A stretch of DNA of 5,078 nucleotides from an uncultured bacterium (GCA_903940375.1 CAJAKT010000246.1:1-5078), one strand, 5' to 3'. Numbered from the stretch's first letter, positions 1 through 5,078 are shown. The notes: generated by a model not told the origin, from the letters alone. Translations and numbers: made by a program.

Positions 1-59
1 GACCGGGTCCGTCGCCTCGCTGGCGCTCGGCTCCTCCCGATCCCGGACGTGTTTCCCGG

Positions 60-108
60 TCAGCGAGAAGGGGACCCCCGAAAAACGTGGGGGTCCCCTT
101 CTCGCTGA
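60..108 (-). terminator. Perfect 20-bp hairpin flush with tRNA-Gly 3' end, likely terminator
   Basis: Bases 60-79 and 89-108 are exact reverse complements (20 bp, no mismatch), separated by a 9-nt loop (80-88). Read on the minus strand, the hairpin begins at the discriminator nucleotide of tRNA-Gly and ends about 50 nt further on. The loop contains five consecutive U, but no U-tract follows the stem, so this is not a textbook Rho-independent terminator. U-less strong hairpins are common candidate terminators in high-GC actinobacteria. Its position makes a tRNA terminator, or a fold that blocks or guides 3' processing, the best explanation. It is symmetric, so it could also stop plus-strand transcription entering from the left. 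The structure is certain from the sequence; the role is inferred. Confidence 0.7.
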
Positions 109-178
109 GCGGGTGACCGGGATCGAACCGGCATGGCCAGCTTGGAAGGCTGGGGCTCTGCCATTGAGCTACACCCGC
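108..178 (-). tRNA. tRNA-Gly (anticodon TCC)
   Basis: The reverse complement folds into a complete 71-nt cloverleaf. The acceptor stem is GCGGGTG/CACCCGC (172-178 with 109-115), 7 bp perfect. The D arm is GCTC...GAGC, the anticodon stem CCAGC/GCTGG, the loop CTTCCAA, and the T arm GCCGG-TTCGATC-CCGGT with the invariant TTCGA core. The anticodon occupies 144-146 and reads TCC, so it decodes GGA and GGG glycine codons. The discriminator base is U, as usual for bacterial tRNA-Gly. The three bases after it are CAG, so CCA is not encoded and must be added by tRNA nucleotidyltransferase. The gene is divergent from the glycosyltransferase operon, with 62 bp between them. Confidence 0.97.
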
Positions 179-190
179 GAGGTGGGTCAA

Positions 191-196
191 AGGATA
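191..196 (-). promoter_or_regulatory. Possible -10 element of tRNA-Gly (TATCCT)
   Basis: On the minus strand TATCCT lies 12 nt before the first base of mature tRNA-Gly, at a sensible -10 distance for a short 5' leader. No convincing TTGACA-like -35 is seen 16-18 nt further upstream. This is a tentative call from position and partial match only. Confidence 0.3.
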
Positions 197-227
197 GCCG
201 CGACCGCGGGGTATGCGGCCCGTTGGG

Positions 228-233
228 TAGGTT
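228..233 (+). promoter_or_regulatory. Possible -10 element (TAGGTT) for leaderless glycosyltransferase operon
   Basis: TAGGTT fits the actinobacterial TANNNT -10 pattern. It ends exactly 7 nt before the GTG at 241, which would place transcription initiation at or next to the start codon. Leaderless transcripts of this geometry are frequent in actinobacteria. It would explain the absence of a good Shine-Dalgarno sequence before 241. No clear -35 is visible. If correct, the divergent tRNA-Gly and operon promoters share only about 60 bp. Confidence 0.35.
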
Positions 234-240
234 CGCCATC

Positions 241-1515
241 GTGTCCCAACCGCTGCGCATCGCCTGGCTCGTGTACCGGGGCAATCCACACTGCGGCGGC
301 CAGGGCGTCTACACCCGCTACGTCGCGCGCGAGGTCGCCGCGCTCGGCCATCACATCGAGGTCCTCTCGGGTCAGCCGTGGCCGCAGATGGACGACCCGG
401 AGCAGCTGGTCGAAGTGCCCGGCCTGGACCTGTACCGCCAGCCGGACCCGTTCCGCGTGCCCCACGTCTCGGAGTTCCGCGACAGCATCGACGCGCGGGA
501 GTTCGCGATCATGTGCACGGCCGGCTTCCCGGAGCCGTGGGCCTTCAGCCAGCGTGCCCGTCGGCTGCTCAAGGGCCGGCGCGACGATTTCGACCTGGTG
601 CACGACAACCAGTGCCTGGGCACCGGCATCCTGGGGATGATGAAGGACGGCTGGCCCGTGACGGCGACCATCCATCACCCCATCACCGTCGATCGCGAAC
701 TGGAGCTTGCGCATGCGAGCTCGTTCCGCCGCCGACTCTCGCTGAGGCGCTGGTACGGCTTCCTCGGCATGCAGATGGGCGTCGCGAAGAAGATCCCGCG
801 CATCGTGACCGTGTCCGAGTCGAGTCGGCGCGACATCGCCGCGCAGATGGGCGTCCCGGTCGCGAACATGACGGTCGTGCCGATCGGGGTCGATGAGGCA
901 CGCTTCCGGCCGTTGCCGCATATCGCGCGCATCCCGGGTCGGCTCATGACGACGGCCAGCGCCGACGTTCCACTGAAGGGCCTCACGTTCCTGCTCGAGG
1001 CGCTCGCGAAGGTGCGAGTCGAATGTCCGCAGGCGCACCTCGTCGTGATCGGCCGGCTGAAGGAGGGCAGCGGTGTGCCCGCCCTCATCGACGGCCTGGG
1101 CCTCGATGGTGCCGTCGAGTTCGTCTCCGGCGTCACGGACGAGCGAATCGTCGAGCTGTATGCCGAGGCCGAGATCGCCGTCGTGCCGTCGCTCTACGAG
1201 GGGTTCTCGCTGCCGGCGGTCGAGGCGATGGCGTGCGGTGTGCCCGTCGTTGCGACGACAGGCGGCGCGTTGCCCGAGGTCGTCGGTCCTGATGGCGAGA
1301 GCGCACGCACCGTGGCCCCCGGCGATCCATCCGCGCTCGCGGCGGCACTTGTCGAGGTGCTGTCCGACGAGCAGGAACGCGCACGGCTGGGGGAGAGCGG
1401 CCGGGTGCGCGTGCTCGAGCGGTTCACGTGGCGGGCGCATGCGATCGGGCTGATCGAGATGTGGCGCGCCGAGCTTGCCGAGCAGCGATCGCGGCGGGCC
1501 CATGCTGACCGTTGA
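241..1515 (+). CDS. GT4-like glycosyltransferase (GT-B fold)
   Basis: A 424-residue retaining GT-B glycosyltransferase, the normal size for GT4. It probably transfers a sugar from a nucleotide-sugar donor in the cytosol or at the inner membrane face. The N-terminal acceptor domain opens with LRIAWLVYRGNPHCGGQGVY (residues 5-24), carrying the glycine-rich loop, followed by the LGH..EVLSG segment. ATIHHPITVD contains His145/146, the usual GT4 active-site histidine region. The C-terminal domain begins around TVVPIGVD and has Lys246 in VPLKGL. It also has the EX7E motif Glu320/Glu328 in EGFSLPAVE, followed by ACGVPVVATTGGALPEVV, which binds the donor nucleotide. There is no signal peptide or membrane segment. 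I chose GTG 241 because the family N-terminus begins there and a TANNNT -10 sits 7 nt upstream. TTG 223 is a weaker in-frame alternative, and an ATG at 133 lies inside the tRNA. It is the first gene of a three-gene overlapping operon. Donor and acceptor sugars cannot be read from the sequence. Confidence 0.93.
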   Translation: MSQPLRIAWLVYRGNPHCGGQGVYTRYVAREVAALGHHIEVLSGQPWPQMDDPEQLVEVPGLDLYRQPDPFRVPHVSEFRDSIDAREFAIMCTAGFPEPWAFSQRARRLLKGRRDDFDLVHDNQCLGTGILGMMKDGWPVTATIHHPITVDRELELAHASSFRRRLSLRRWYGFLGMQMGVAKKIPRIVTVSESSRRDIAAQMGVPVANMTVVPIGVDEARFRPLPHIARIPGRLMTTASADVPLKGLTFLLEALAKVRVECPQAHLVVIGRLKEGSGVPALIDGLGLDGAVEFVSGVTDERIVELYAEAEIAVVPSLYEGFSLPAVEAMACGVPVVATTGGALPEVVGPDGESARTVAPGDPSALAAALVEVLSDEQERARLGESGRVRVLERFTWRAHAIGLIEMWRAELAEQRSRRAHADR

Positions 1516-2215
1516 CCTCGACCTGCTGGGCGTGCAGGACGGCAATGTCGTCCTCGACATGGGCTGCGGTGGTGGCCGTCATGCGTTCGCCGTGCTGCGG
1601 CGCGGAGCCGACGTGGTGGCGTTCGATGCCGATGCGGACGAACTCGCGAACGTGGCGGTGATGATGGCGGCCATGGTCGAGGAGGGCGAGGTGCCCGACG
1701 GTGCGACCGGCACGACGGTGCACGGCGACGCACTCGCGCTGCCGTTCGACGATGCGACGTTCGACCGGATCATCGCTGCCGAGGTGCTCGAGCACATCCC
1801 CGACGATGTCGACGCGATCGACGAACTCGCCAGAGTGCTCGCGCCTGGTGGCCGCATCGCGGTAACGGTCCCCGCACGCCTTCCCGAGCGGATCAACTGG
1901 GCACTCGATGACGCCTACCACGACTTCCCGGGCGGCCACATCCGCATCTACTCGCAGGACGAGCTCGAGGCGAAGCTCGTGGCAGCGGGTCTCCGCGTGC
2001 GCGGGTCGCGTCGCGCGCACGCCCTGCACGCGCCCTACTGGTGGATCCGCTGCGCGGGCGGCGTCGACAATGCCGACCGCGTCGTCGCTCGCCGCTATCA
2101 CGATGTGCTGGTCTGGCAGATCATGAAGAACCCGCCGGCACTTCGCGTGCTCGACGACCTTCTCAATCCGCTGATCGGCAAGAGCCTGATCATCTACGCC
2201 GACAAGCCGCGCTGA
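1502..2215 (+). CDS. Class I SAM-dependent methyltransferase
   Basis: A 237-residue cytosolic methyltransferase with one Rossmann-like SAM-binding domain (Methyltransf_11/25 type). Motif I is VLDMGCGGG (residues 17-25), the acidic ribose-binding position is in FDAD (41-44), and GDALALPF (75-82) forms the adenine-side motif. IIAAEVLEHIP (90-100) is motif IV-like and APGGR (114-118) is the classic post-II turn. HIRIYSQDEL (146-155) is typical of this clade before the C-terminal substrate-binding part. ATG 1502 is chosen because it places motif I at the usual distance from the N-terminus; TTG 1475 would add nine unconserved-looking residues. The gene overlaps the glycosyltransferase by 14 bp in another frame, with only a weak GGCGGG upstream, so translational coupling is likely. 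By context it probably methylates the product of the neighbouring glycosyltransferase or a precursor. The acceptor (O, N or C) is unknown. Confidence 0.92.
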   Translation: MLTVDLDLLGVQDGNVVLDMGCGGGRHAFAVLRRGADVVAFDADADELANVAVMMAAMVEEGEVPDGATGTTVHGDALALPFDDATFDRIIAAEVLEHIPDDVDAIDELARVLAPGGRIAVTVPARLPERINWALDDAYHDFPGGHIRIYSQDELEAKLVAAGLRVRGSRRAHALHAPYWWIRCAGGVDNADRVVARRYHDVLVWQIMKNPPALRVLDDLLNPLIGKSLIIYADKPR

Positions 2216-3303
2216 TGCTCACTCCGGGCGACGTGCGGCAGACCGTCGATGCGATCGCGTCGGTGCAGGCCGGCGACGGTCGCATCCCGTGGGTGCCGGC
2301 GGGCAAGACCGATCCATGGAACATGGTCGAGGCCGCGATGGCACTCGATGTCGGCGGACGGCACGATGACGCAGCCCGTGCCTATGCGTGGTTGCGTGAC
2401 CGTCAGCTTCCGCATGGCGGCTGGTACTCGTACTACGTGGGCGACGAGGTCAGTGATCGCACCCTCGACACCAACGTGTCCGCCTACATCGCGGTCGGGG
2501 TGTGGCACCACTACCTGTCCACGGATGACGAGGCCTTCCTCCGCCTGATGTGGCCGGTCGTGGAGAAGGTGATCGACCACGTGCTCGCGTTCCAGTCGCC
2601 GACGGGTGCCATCGCCTGGCGTGCGGACGATCCCGCGGACGGTGCCCTGCTGACGGGATCGTCGAGCATTCACCTGAGCCTGCGGTGTGCGCTCGCCATT
2701 GCCGCGCACCTGCGCCAGCAGCGGCCCGACTGGGAGCTCTCAGCCGGCGCGCTGGCCATCGCGATCGCGCACCGTCCGGACGTCTTCCTCGACAAGGCGC
2801 GCTGGGCGATGGACTGGTACTACCCGATCCTCGGTGGCATCGTGCGCGGCGACATCGCGCGGCTGCGTATCGACGCGGGCTGGGATGCATTCGTTGTCGA
2901 GGGCCTGGGCGTGCGGTGCGTGTCCGATCGCCCGTGGATCACGGCGGCGGAGACGTGCGAGCTGGTGATGTCGCTCGACGCGATCGGTGCGGGCGAACGT
3001 GCTCGCGAGGTCTTCGGCTGGGTGCAGTTCCTGCGTCATGACGATGGTGGCTACTGGTGCGGCATGAACTTCGAGGGCGAGCGCTTCGACGCCCCGGGTC
3101 AGTACTTCACGGCCGACCAGCCGACGTGGAACTCCGCAGCCGTGGTCCTCGCGGCACATGCTCTCGACGGTGACGGCCCGACCGCCGGCCTGTTCCGTGG
3201 CGAAGGCCTGCCCATGGGGCTGACCGTCGAGCAGATGCTGGCAGCCGGAATCCGGATCAGCGGCGAAGGGCGCGCAGGCTACCAACCACCTGCACGGGAC
3301 TGA
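2215..3303 (+). CDS. Alpha/alpha-toroid protein with QxxxGxxxW repeats ('prenyltransferase'-like, function unknown)
   Basis: A 362-residue soluble protein, helical throughout, without signal peptide or membrane segment. Repeated blocks resemble the QW motifs of terpenoid-cyclase toroids: QAGDGRIPW (18-26), QLPHGGW (64-70), QSPTGAIAW (127-135) and RHDDGGYW (274-281). Other striking blocks are TNVSAYIAVGVWHHYL (86-101), GSSSIHLSLRCAL (148-160), AMDWYYPILGG (198-208), LGVRCVSDRPWITAAETCEL (231-250) and QPTWNSAAVVLAAHAL (302-317). Actinobacterial proteins like this are commonly named 'prenyltransferase' or squalene-cyclase-like. I see neither the DxDD acid motif of class II cyclases nor an Asp-rich prenyl-diphosphate site, so that name is unsupported. 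A six-hairpin glycoside-hydrolase or sugar-binding role is an equal alternative. The ATG overlaps the methyltransferase stop by one base (TGATG), which implies reinitiation. Without that start the frame could open upstream at 2041, inside the methyltransferase. The last 15 codons overlap the convergent gene. Confidence 0.88.
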   Translation: MLTPGDVRQTVDAIASVQAGDGRIPWVPAGKTDPWNMVEAAMALDVGGRHDDAARAYAWLRDRQLPHGGWYSYYVGDEVSDRTLDTNVSAYIAVGVWHHYLSTDDEAFLRLMWPVVEKVIDHVLAFQSPTGAIAWRADDPADGALLTGSSSIHLSLRCALAIAAHLRQQRPDWELSAGALAIAIAHRPDVFLDKARWAMDWYYPILGGIVRGDIARLRIDAGWDAFVVEGLGVRCVSDRPWITAAETCELVMSLDAIGAGERAREVFGWVQFLRHDDGGYWCGMNFEGERFDAPGQYFTADQPTWNSAAVVLAAHALDGDGPTAGLFRGEGLPMGLTVEQMLAAGIRISGEGRAGYQPPARD

Positions 3304-3877
3304 AGCCATCGGCCACGGCCCGCTGCCACACCAGGAACGGCGCCTGACCACCGAGCGCCGGGTCCTCGAAGACATCGTGGATGGCCAGCACCCCGCCGGG
3401 TGCGACGAATCCGGACCACGCCTCGTAGTCGGCCATCGCCACGTCAAGGGCGTGGCCGCCGTCGATGAACAGCAGGCCGACGGACGTGCTCCAGTGGCCC
3501 GCCACGGTGGGGGAGTCGCCGACGATCGCGATGACGGCTTCCTCGAGTGCGGCGTCCTCGATCGTCCGTCGCAGGAACGGCAGGGTGTCCATGCGCCCGG
3601 TTCGCGGGTCGACGACCTCGGGATCGTGGTGCTCCCAGCCGGCCTGGTTCTCCGTCGAGCCGTGGTGGTGGTCGATCGTGAACAGCACCGTGTCGGCCTC
3701 CTGCGCGGCGGTGCCGAGGTAGACCGCCGACTTGCCGCAGTAGGAGCCGATCTCGAGCAGCGGACCGATGCGCGCCGCAGCACGGCCCAACTCGTGCAGG
3801 GCGAGGCCCTCGTCATGGGGCATGAATCCCTTGGCGGCCCGGGCCACGGCCAGTGCATCAGGTCGCATACGCGCCAC
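3257..3877 (-). CDS. Class I SAM-dependent methyltransferase, Methyltransf_24 / cephalosporin-hydroxylase-like type
   Basis: A 206-residue cytosolic protein with a complete SAM-binding fold, not homologous in detail to the other methyltransferase in this window. Motif I is LLEIGSYCGKS (40-50). Acidic Asp69 follows strand 2 (LFTIDHHHG), and VGDSP (119-123) is the adenine-side motif. LLFIDGGHALDVAMAD (135-150) carries the Asp/His pairs typical of metal-assisted or TylF-like relatives. VAPGGVLAIHDVFED (158-172) holds the post-II turn and a second Asp pair. GTG 3877 is chosen because GGTGGGG lies five nt upstream; the ATG at 3868 (removing three residues) is a close alternative. The gene converges on the toroid gene and overlaps it by 47 bp. 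With a GT4, another methyltransferase and the toroid protein beside it, it probably acts in the same pathway. Its acceptor is not evident, and sugar O-methylation is only a guess. Confidence 0.9.
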   Translation of the reverse strand: MARMRPDALAVARAAKGFMPHDEGLALHELGRAAARIGPLLEIGSYCGKSAVYLGTAAQEADTVLFTIDHHHGSTENQAGWEHHDPEVVDPRTGRMDTLPFLRRTIEDAALEEAVIAIVGDSPTVAGHWSTSVGLLFIDGGHALDVAMADYEAWSGFVAPGGVLAIHDVFEDPALGGQAPFLVWQRAVADGFSPVQVVGSLRALRR

Positions 3878-3910
3878 GCTAGCCCCACCCGTGCCAGACT
3901 TGCATCGGCC

Positions 3911-3939
3911 ATGACGGGGGGCTTAGGGTTACCTAAGTA
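3911..3939 (+). promoter_or_regulatory. Possible promoter of the iron permease gene
   Basis: ATGACG (3911-3916) and TAAGTA (3934-3939) are weak -35 and -10 matches separated by exactly 17 bp. Transcription would start near 3946, about 20 nt before ATG 3966. The -10 lies within the palindromic operator described at 3921-3953, a geometry suited to repression. An alternative is TAAGCAT (3949-3955) driving a nearly leaderless transcript. Both are inferred from pattern only. Confidence 0.3.
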
Positions 3940-3953
3940 AGGACATCCTAAGC
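3921..3953 (+). promoter_or_regulatory. DtxR/IdeR-like iron-responsive operator upstream of permease
   Basis: This stretch has cttagg (3922-3927), gtta, cctaag (3932-3937), taaggacat, then cctaag again (3947-3952). The outer arms gcttagg (3921-3927) and cctaagc (3947-3953) are perfect 7-bp inverted repeats, and the inner cctaag forms a tighter 6-4-6 palindrome with the left arm. The TTAGG...CCTAA half-sites match those of the DtxR/IdeR family, whose consensus is close to TTAGGTTAGNCTAACCTAA. On the minus strand TTAGGTAACCCTAA fits the left two-thirds well. The spacing is not canonical. A ferrous-iron repressor controlling an iron permease would make biological sense. The site sits between divergent genes and might also affect the methyltransferase. 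Confidence 0.55.
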
Positions 3954-3965
3954 ATTCATCACATC

Positions 3966-4853
3966 ATGTGGGGGCACATCGTGTTCAGCAGTTTCCTGAT
4001 CGGCCTGCGGGAGGGCCTCGAGGCGGCGCTCATCGTCGCCATCCTCGTGGCATACCTCGTGCGCACGGGCAACAACCATGCGCTCAAGCGGGTCTGGCTG
4101 GGCGTGGGTGCAGCCCTCGTGGCATCGGTGGCGATCGGCGTCGTGCTCGTCCTCATTGACGAGTCCCTCGGGGAGACCCTCGAGCCGGCGTTCGCCGGGA
4201 CGATGTCCCTCGTCGCCGTGGGGCTGATCACGTGGATGATCTTCTGGATGGCCAGCCGGGCCAAGGGCATCAGCGCCCACCTCGCGGGTGAGATGGATCG
4301 GGCACTCGCAACCTCCACCGTCGCCGTCGCCTTCGTCGCCTTCGTCGCCGTCGTCCGCGAAGGCGCCGAGACGGCCCTGTTCCTGTGGGCGGGTATCAAC
4401 GCTGCCGGCAGCACCGCTGCGCCGCTGTTCGGTGCGGTTCTCGGTCTGGGCACAGCGGTCGCCCTGGGCTTCGTCGTCTACCGCGGTGCCGTGCGGCTGA
4501 ACATCGGCAGGCTGTTCACGTGGACAGGCGCTGCACTGGTCATCGTCGCGGGCGGTGTCCTGCGCTACGCCGTCCACGAGTTCCAGGAGATCGGCTGGCT
4601 CCCGGGCGAGGACAACGTCGCGATCGACGTGTCGGGGACCTTCGCTCCCGACGGTGTGCCGGCGACACTGGTCCGGGGAATCGTCAACCTGAGTCCCACG
4701 ATGACGTGGCTCGAGGTCATCGTGTGGGTCGCGTACGTGGTCCCGACCCTCATTCTCTTCTTCTGGGTCATTCGCAAGCGCGACTCTGCCTCGAACGGCG
4801 CTGCGGCACGCGAGTCAGATCGCGCTGCCGCTCCCAGTCTTCAGGACCAGTAG
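3966..4853 (+). CDS. efeU: EfeU/FTR1-family iron permease
   Basis: A 295-residue integral membrane protein of the oxidase-dependent Fe transporter family, importing iron across the cytoplasmic membrane. Seven hydrophobic helices lie at about 8-32, 43-63, 79-97, 115-142, 153-172, 183-201 and 248-268. The two diagnostic iron-binding motifs are present: REGLE (15-19) in helix 1 and REGAE (131-135) in helix 4. The VHEFQEIGWLPG segment (203-214) is also typical of EfeU. Length and order fit the family; a charged cytoplasmic tail follows helix 7. ATG 3966 is used as the outer boundary. GTG 3981 has a better GGGGG ribosome site six nt upstream and would give the usual MF-SSFLIGLREGLE N-terminus, so it may be the true start. 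Neither EfeO nor EfeB is adjacent, since the following gene converges on it, so the partner proteins must be elsewhere or absent. The operator-like palindromes upstream suggest iron repression. Confidence 0.93.
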   Translation: MWGHIVFSSFLIGLREGLEAALIVAILVAYLVRTGNNHALKRVWLGVGAALVASVAIGVVLVLIDESLGETLEPAFAGTMSLVAVGLITWMIFWMASRAKGISAHLAGEMDRALATSTVAVAFVAFVAVVREGAETALFLWAGINAAGSTAAPLFGAVLGLGTAVALGFVVYRGAVRLNIGRLFTWTGAALVIVAGGVLRYAVHEFQEIGWLPGEDNVAIDVSGTFAPDGVPATLVRGIVNLSPTMTWLEVIVWVAYVVPTLILFFWVIRKRDSASNGAAARESDRAAAPSLQDQ

Positions 4854-5078
4854 ACGTAGACGCGGGTCCCCACCGCGACCTTCTCGAACAGTTCGGTAGC
4901 AAGGTCCATGTCGCGGATTCCCACGCAGCCATGCGAACCGCGCAGGTACCCGACGCTCGCGAAGTCGGGCGAGTAGTGCACGGCTTCATCGCCGTTGAAG
5001 AACATCGCGCGCGGCATCCACGAGTCGTACAGGCTCGACACGTGATTGAAGCTCTTCTCCTTGATCGTGAACAGGCCC
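4841..5078 (-). CDS. L,D-transpeptidase (YkuD domain), C-terminal part, 5' end outside window
   Basis: Seventy-eight codons reach the right edge of the window without a start; the visible protein is the C-terminal half of a YkuD catalytic domain. Reading from the edge, GLFTIKEKSFNH leads into the strand with WMPRAMFFNGDEAVHYS, whose VHYS histidine is the conserved His upstream of the nucleophile. GYLRGSHGCVGIRD follows, containing the SHGC catalytic triad region with its cysteine encoded at 4925-4927. The chain ends VGTRVYVYWS, the final strand typical of this fold. These enzymes form 3-3 peptidoglycan cross-links or attach proteins to peptidoglycan outside the membrane, through an acyl-enzyme on that cysteine. 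The position after SHGCV is Gly, where Arg or Asn is more usual. A GTG at 5041 is internal, not a start, because domain sequence continues upstream of it. The gene overlaps the permease tail by 13 bp, end to end. Confidence 0.93.
   Translation of the reverse strand, partial: GLFTIKEKSFNHVSSLYDSWMPRAMFFNGDEAVHYSPDFASVGYLRGSHGCVGIRDMDLATELFEKVAVGTRVYVYWS

Noticed and set aside
1..59. Possible end of a gene at the left edge
   Set aside because: Several frames are open over this short stretch but none shows a recognisable protein sequence; it also contains GCGAG/CTCGC-like low complexity. Nothing can be supported.
60..180. tRNA 3' end as a prophage or island attachment site
   Set aside because: No integrase gene and no second copy of the tRNA 3' segment are present in the window; neighbours look like ordinary chromosomal genes.
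133..240. Upstream extension of the glycosyltransferase frame to ATG 133
   Set aside because: The added 36 codons run through tRNA-Gly and the spacer and look nothing like a GT4 N-terminus; the family sequence starts at about 241.
187..1560. Long minus-strand open frame (457 codons) antisense to the glycosyltransferase
   Set aside because: Shadow frame of a high-GC gene: Arg/His/Asp-rich, low-complexity translation with no domain, while the plus strand encodes a complete recognisable enzyme.
2740..3912. Long minus-strand open frame (390 codons) covering parts of the toroid gene and the Methyltransf_24 gene
   Set aside because: Its translation is Arg/Ser/Thr-rich and motif-free, and it lies in a different frame from the well-supported methyltransferase on the same strand.
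3377..3940. Plus-strand open frame of 187 codons antisense to the Methyltransf_24 gene
   Set aside because: No recognisable domain; the minus-strand frame has all SAM-binding motifs, so this is a shadow.
4319..4358. Tandem gccttcgtc-like repeats
   Set aside because: They encode the Val/Ala/Phe run of membrane helix 4 of the permease just before REGAE; the repetition follows from hydrophobic codon use, not from a separate DNA element.
1..5078. CRISPR array, insertion sequence or toxin-antitoxin pair
   Set aside because: No regularly spaced repeats, transposase motifs, terminal inverted repeats or small paired genes of that kind were seen on either strand.

Overview
The window reads as a chromosomal stretch of a high-GC Gram-positive bacterium, most likely an actinobacterium (Actinomycetota). 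The reasons are strong G/C preference at third codon positions, genes packed with overlapping ends, a tRNA without an encoded CCA, TANNNT-type promoters close to start codons, and a DtxR/IdeR-like operator in front of an iron permease. I cannot name a genus or species.

Layout: the first ~59 bases hold no gene I can support. A tRNA-Gly(TCC) lies on the minus strand (108-178). A perfect 20-bp hairpin (60-108) starts exactly at its 3' end and is its likely terminator or processing element. A plus-strand operon follows (241-3303): a GT4-like glycosyltransferase, a class I SAM-dependent methyltransferase, and a cytosolic alpha/alpha-toroid protein with squalene-cyclase-like QxxxGxxxW repeats (homologues are often labelled 'prenyltransferase'). 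The three reading frames overlap by 14 bp and 1 bp, so they are probably translationally coupled. A second, unrelated SAM methyltransferase of the Methyltransf_24 type (3257-3877, minus) converges on the operon and overlaps its last gene by 47 bp.

From the 3.88-3.97 kb intergenic region the plus strand carries an EfeU/FTR1-type iron permease (3966-4853) behind a palindromic cttagg/cctaag operator. The 3' end of an L,D-transpeptidase gene (4841-5078, minus, running off the window) overlaps the permease tail by 13 bp.

How the genes fit together: the GT4, two methyltransferases and the toroid protein look like one uncharacterised glycan or glycolipid assembly-and-modification module. The sequence does not show the substrate, and this is the part of the window most likely to hold undescribed biochemistry. 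The permease and the L,D-transpeptidase look like ordinary iron-uptake and cell-wall genes and are probably not part of that module.
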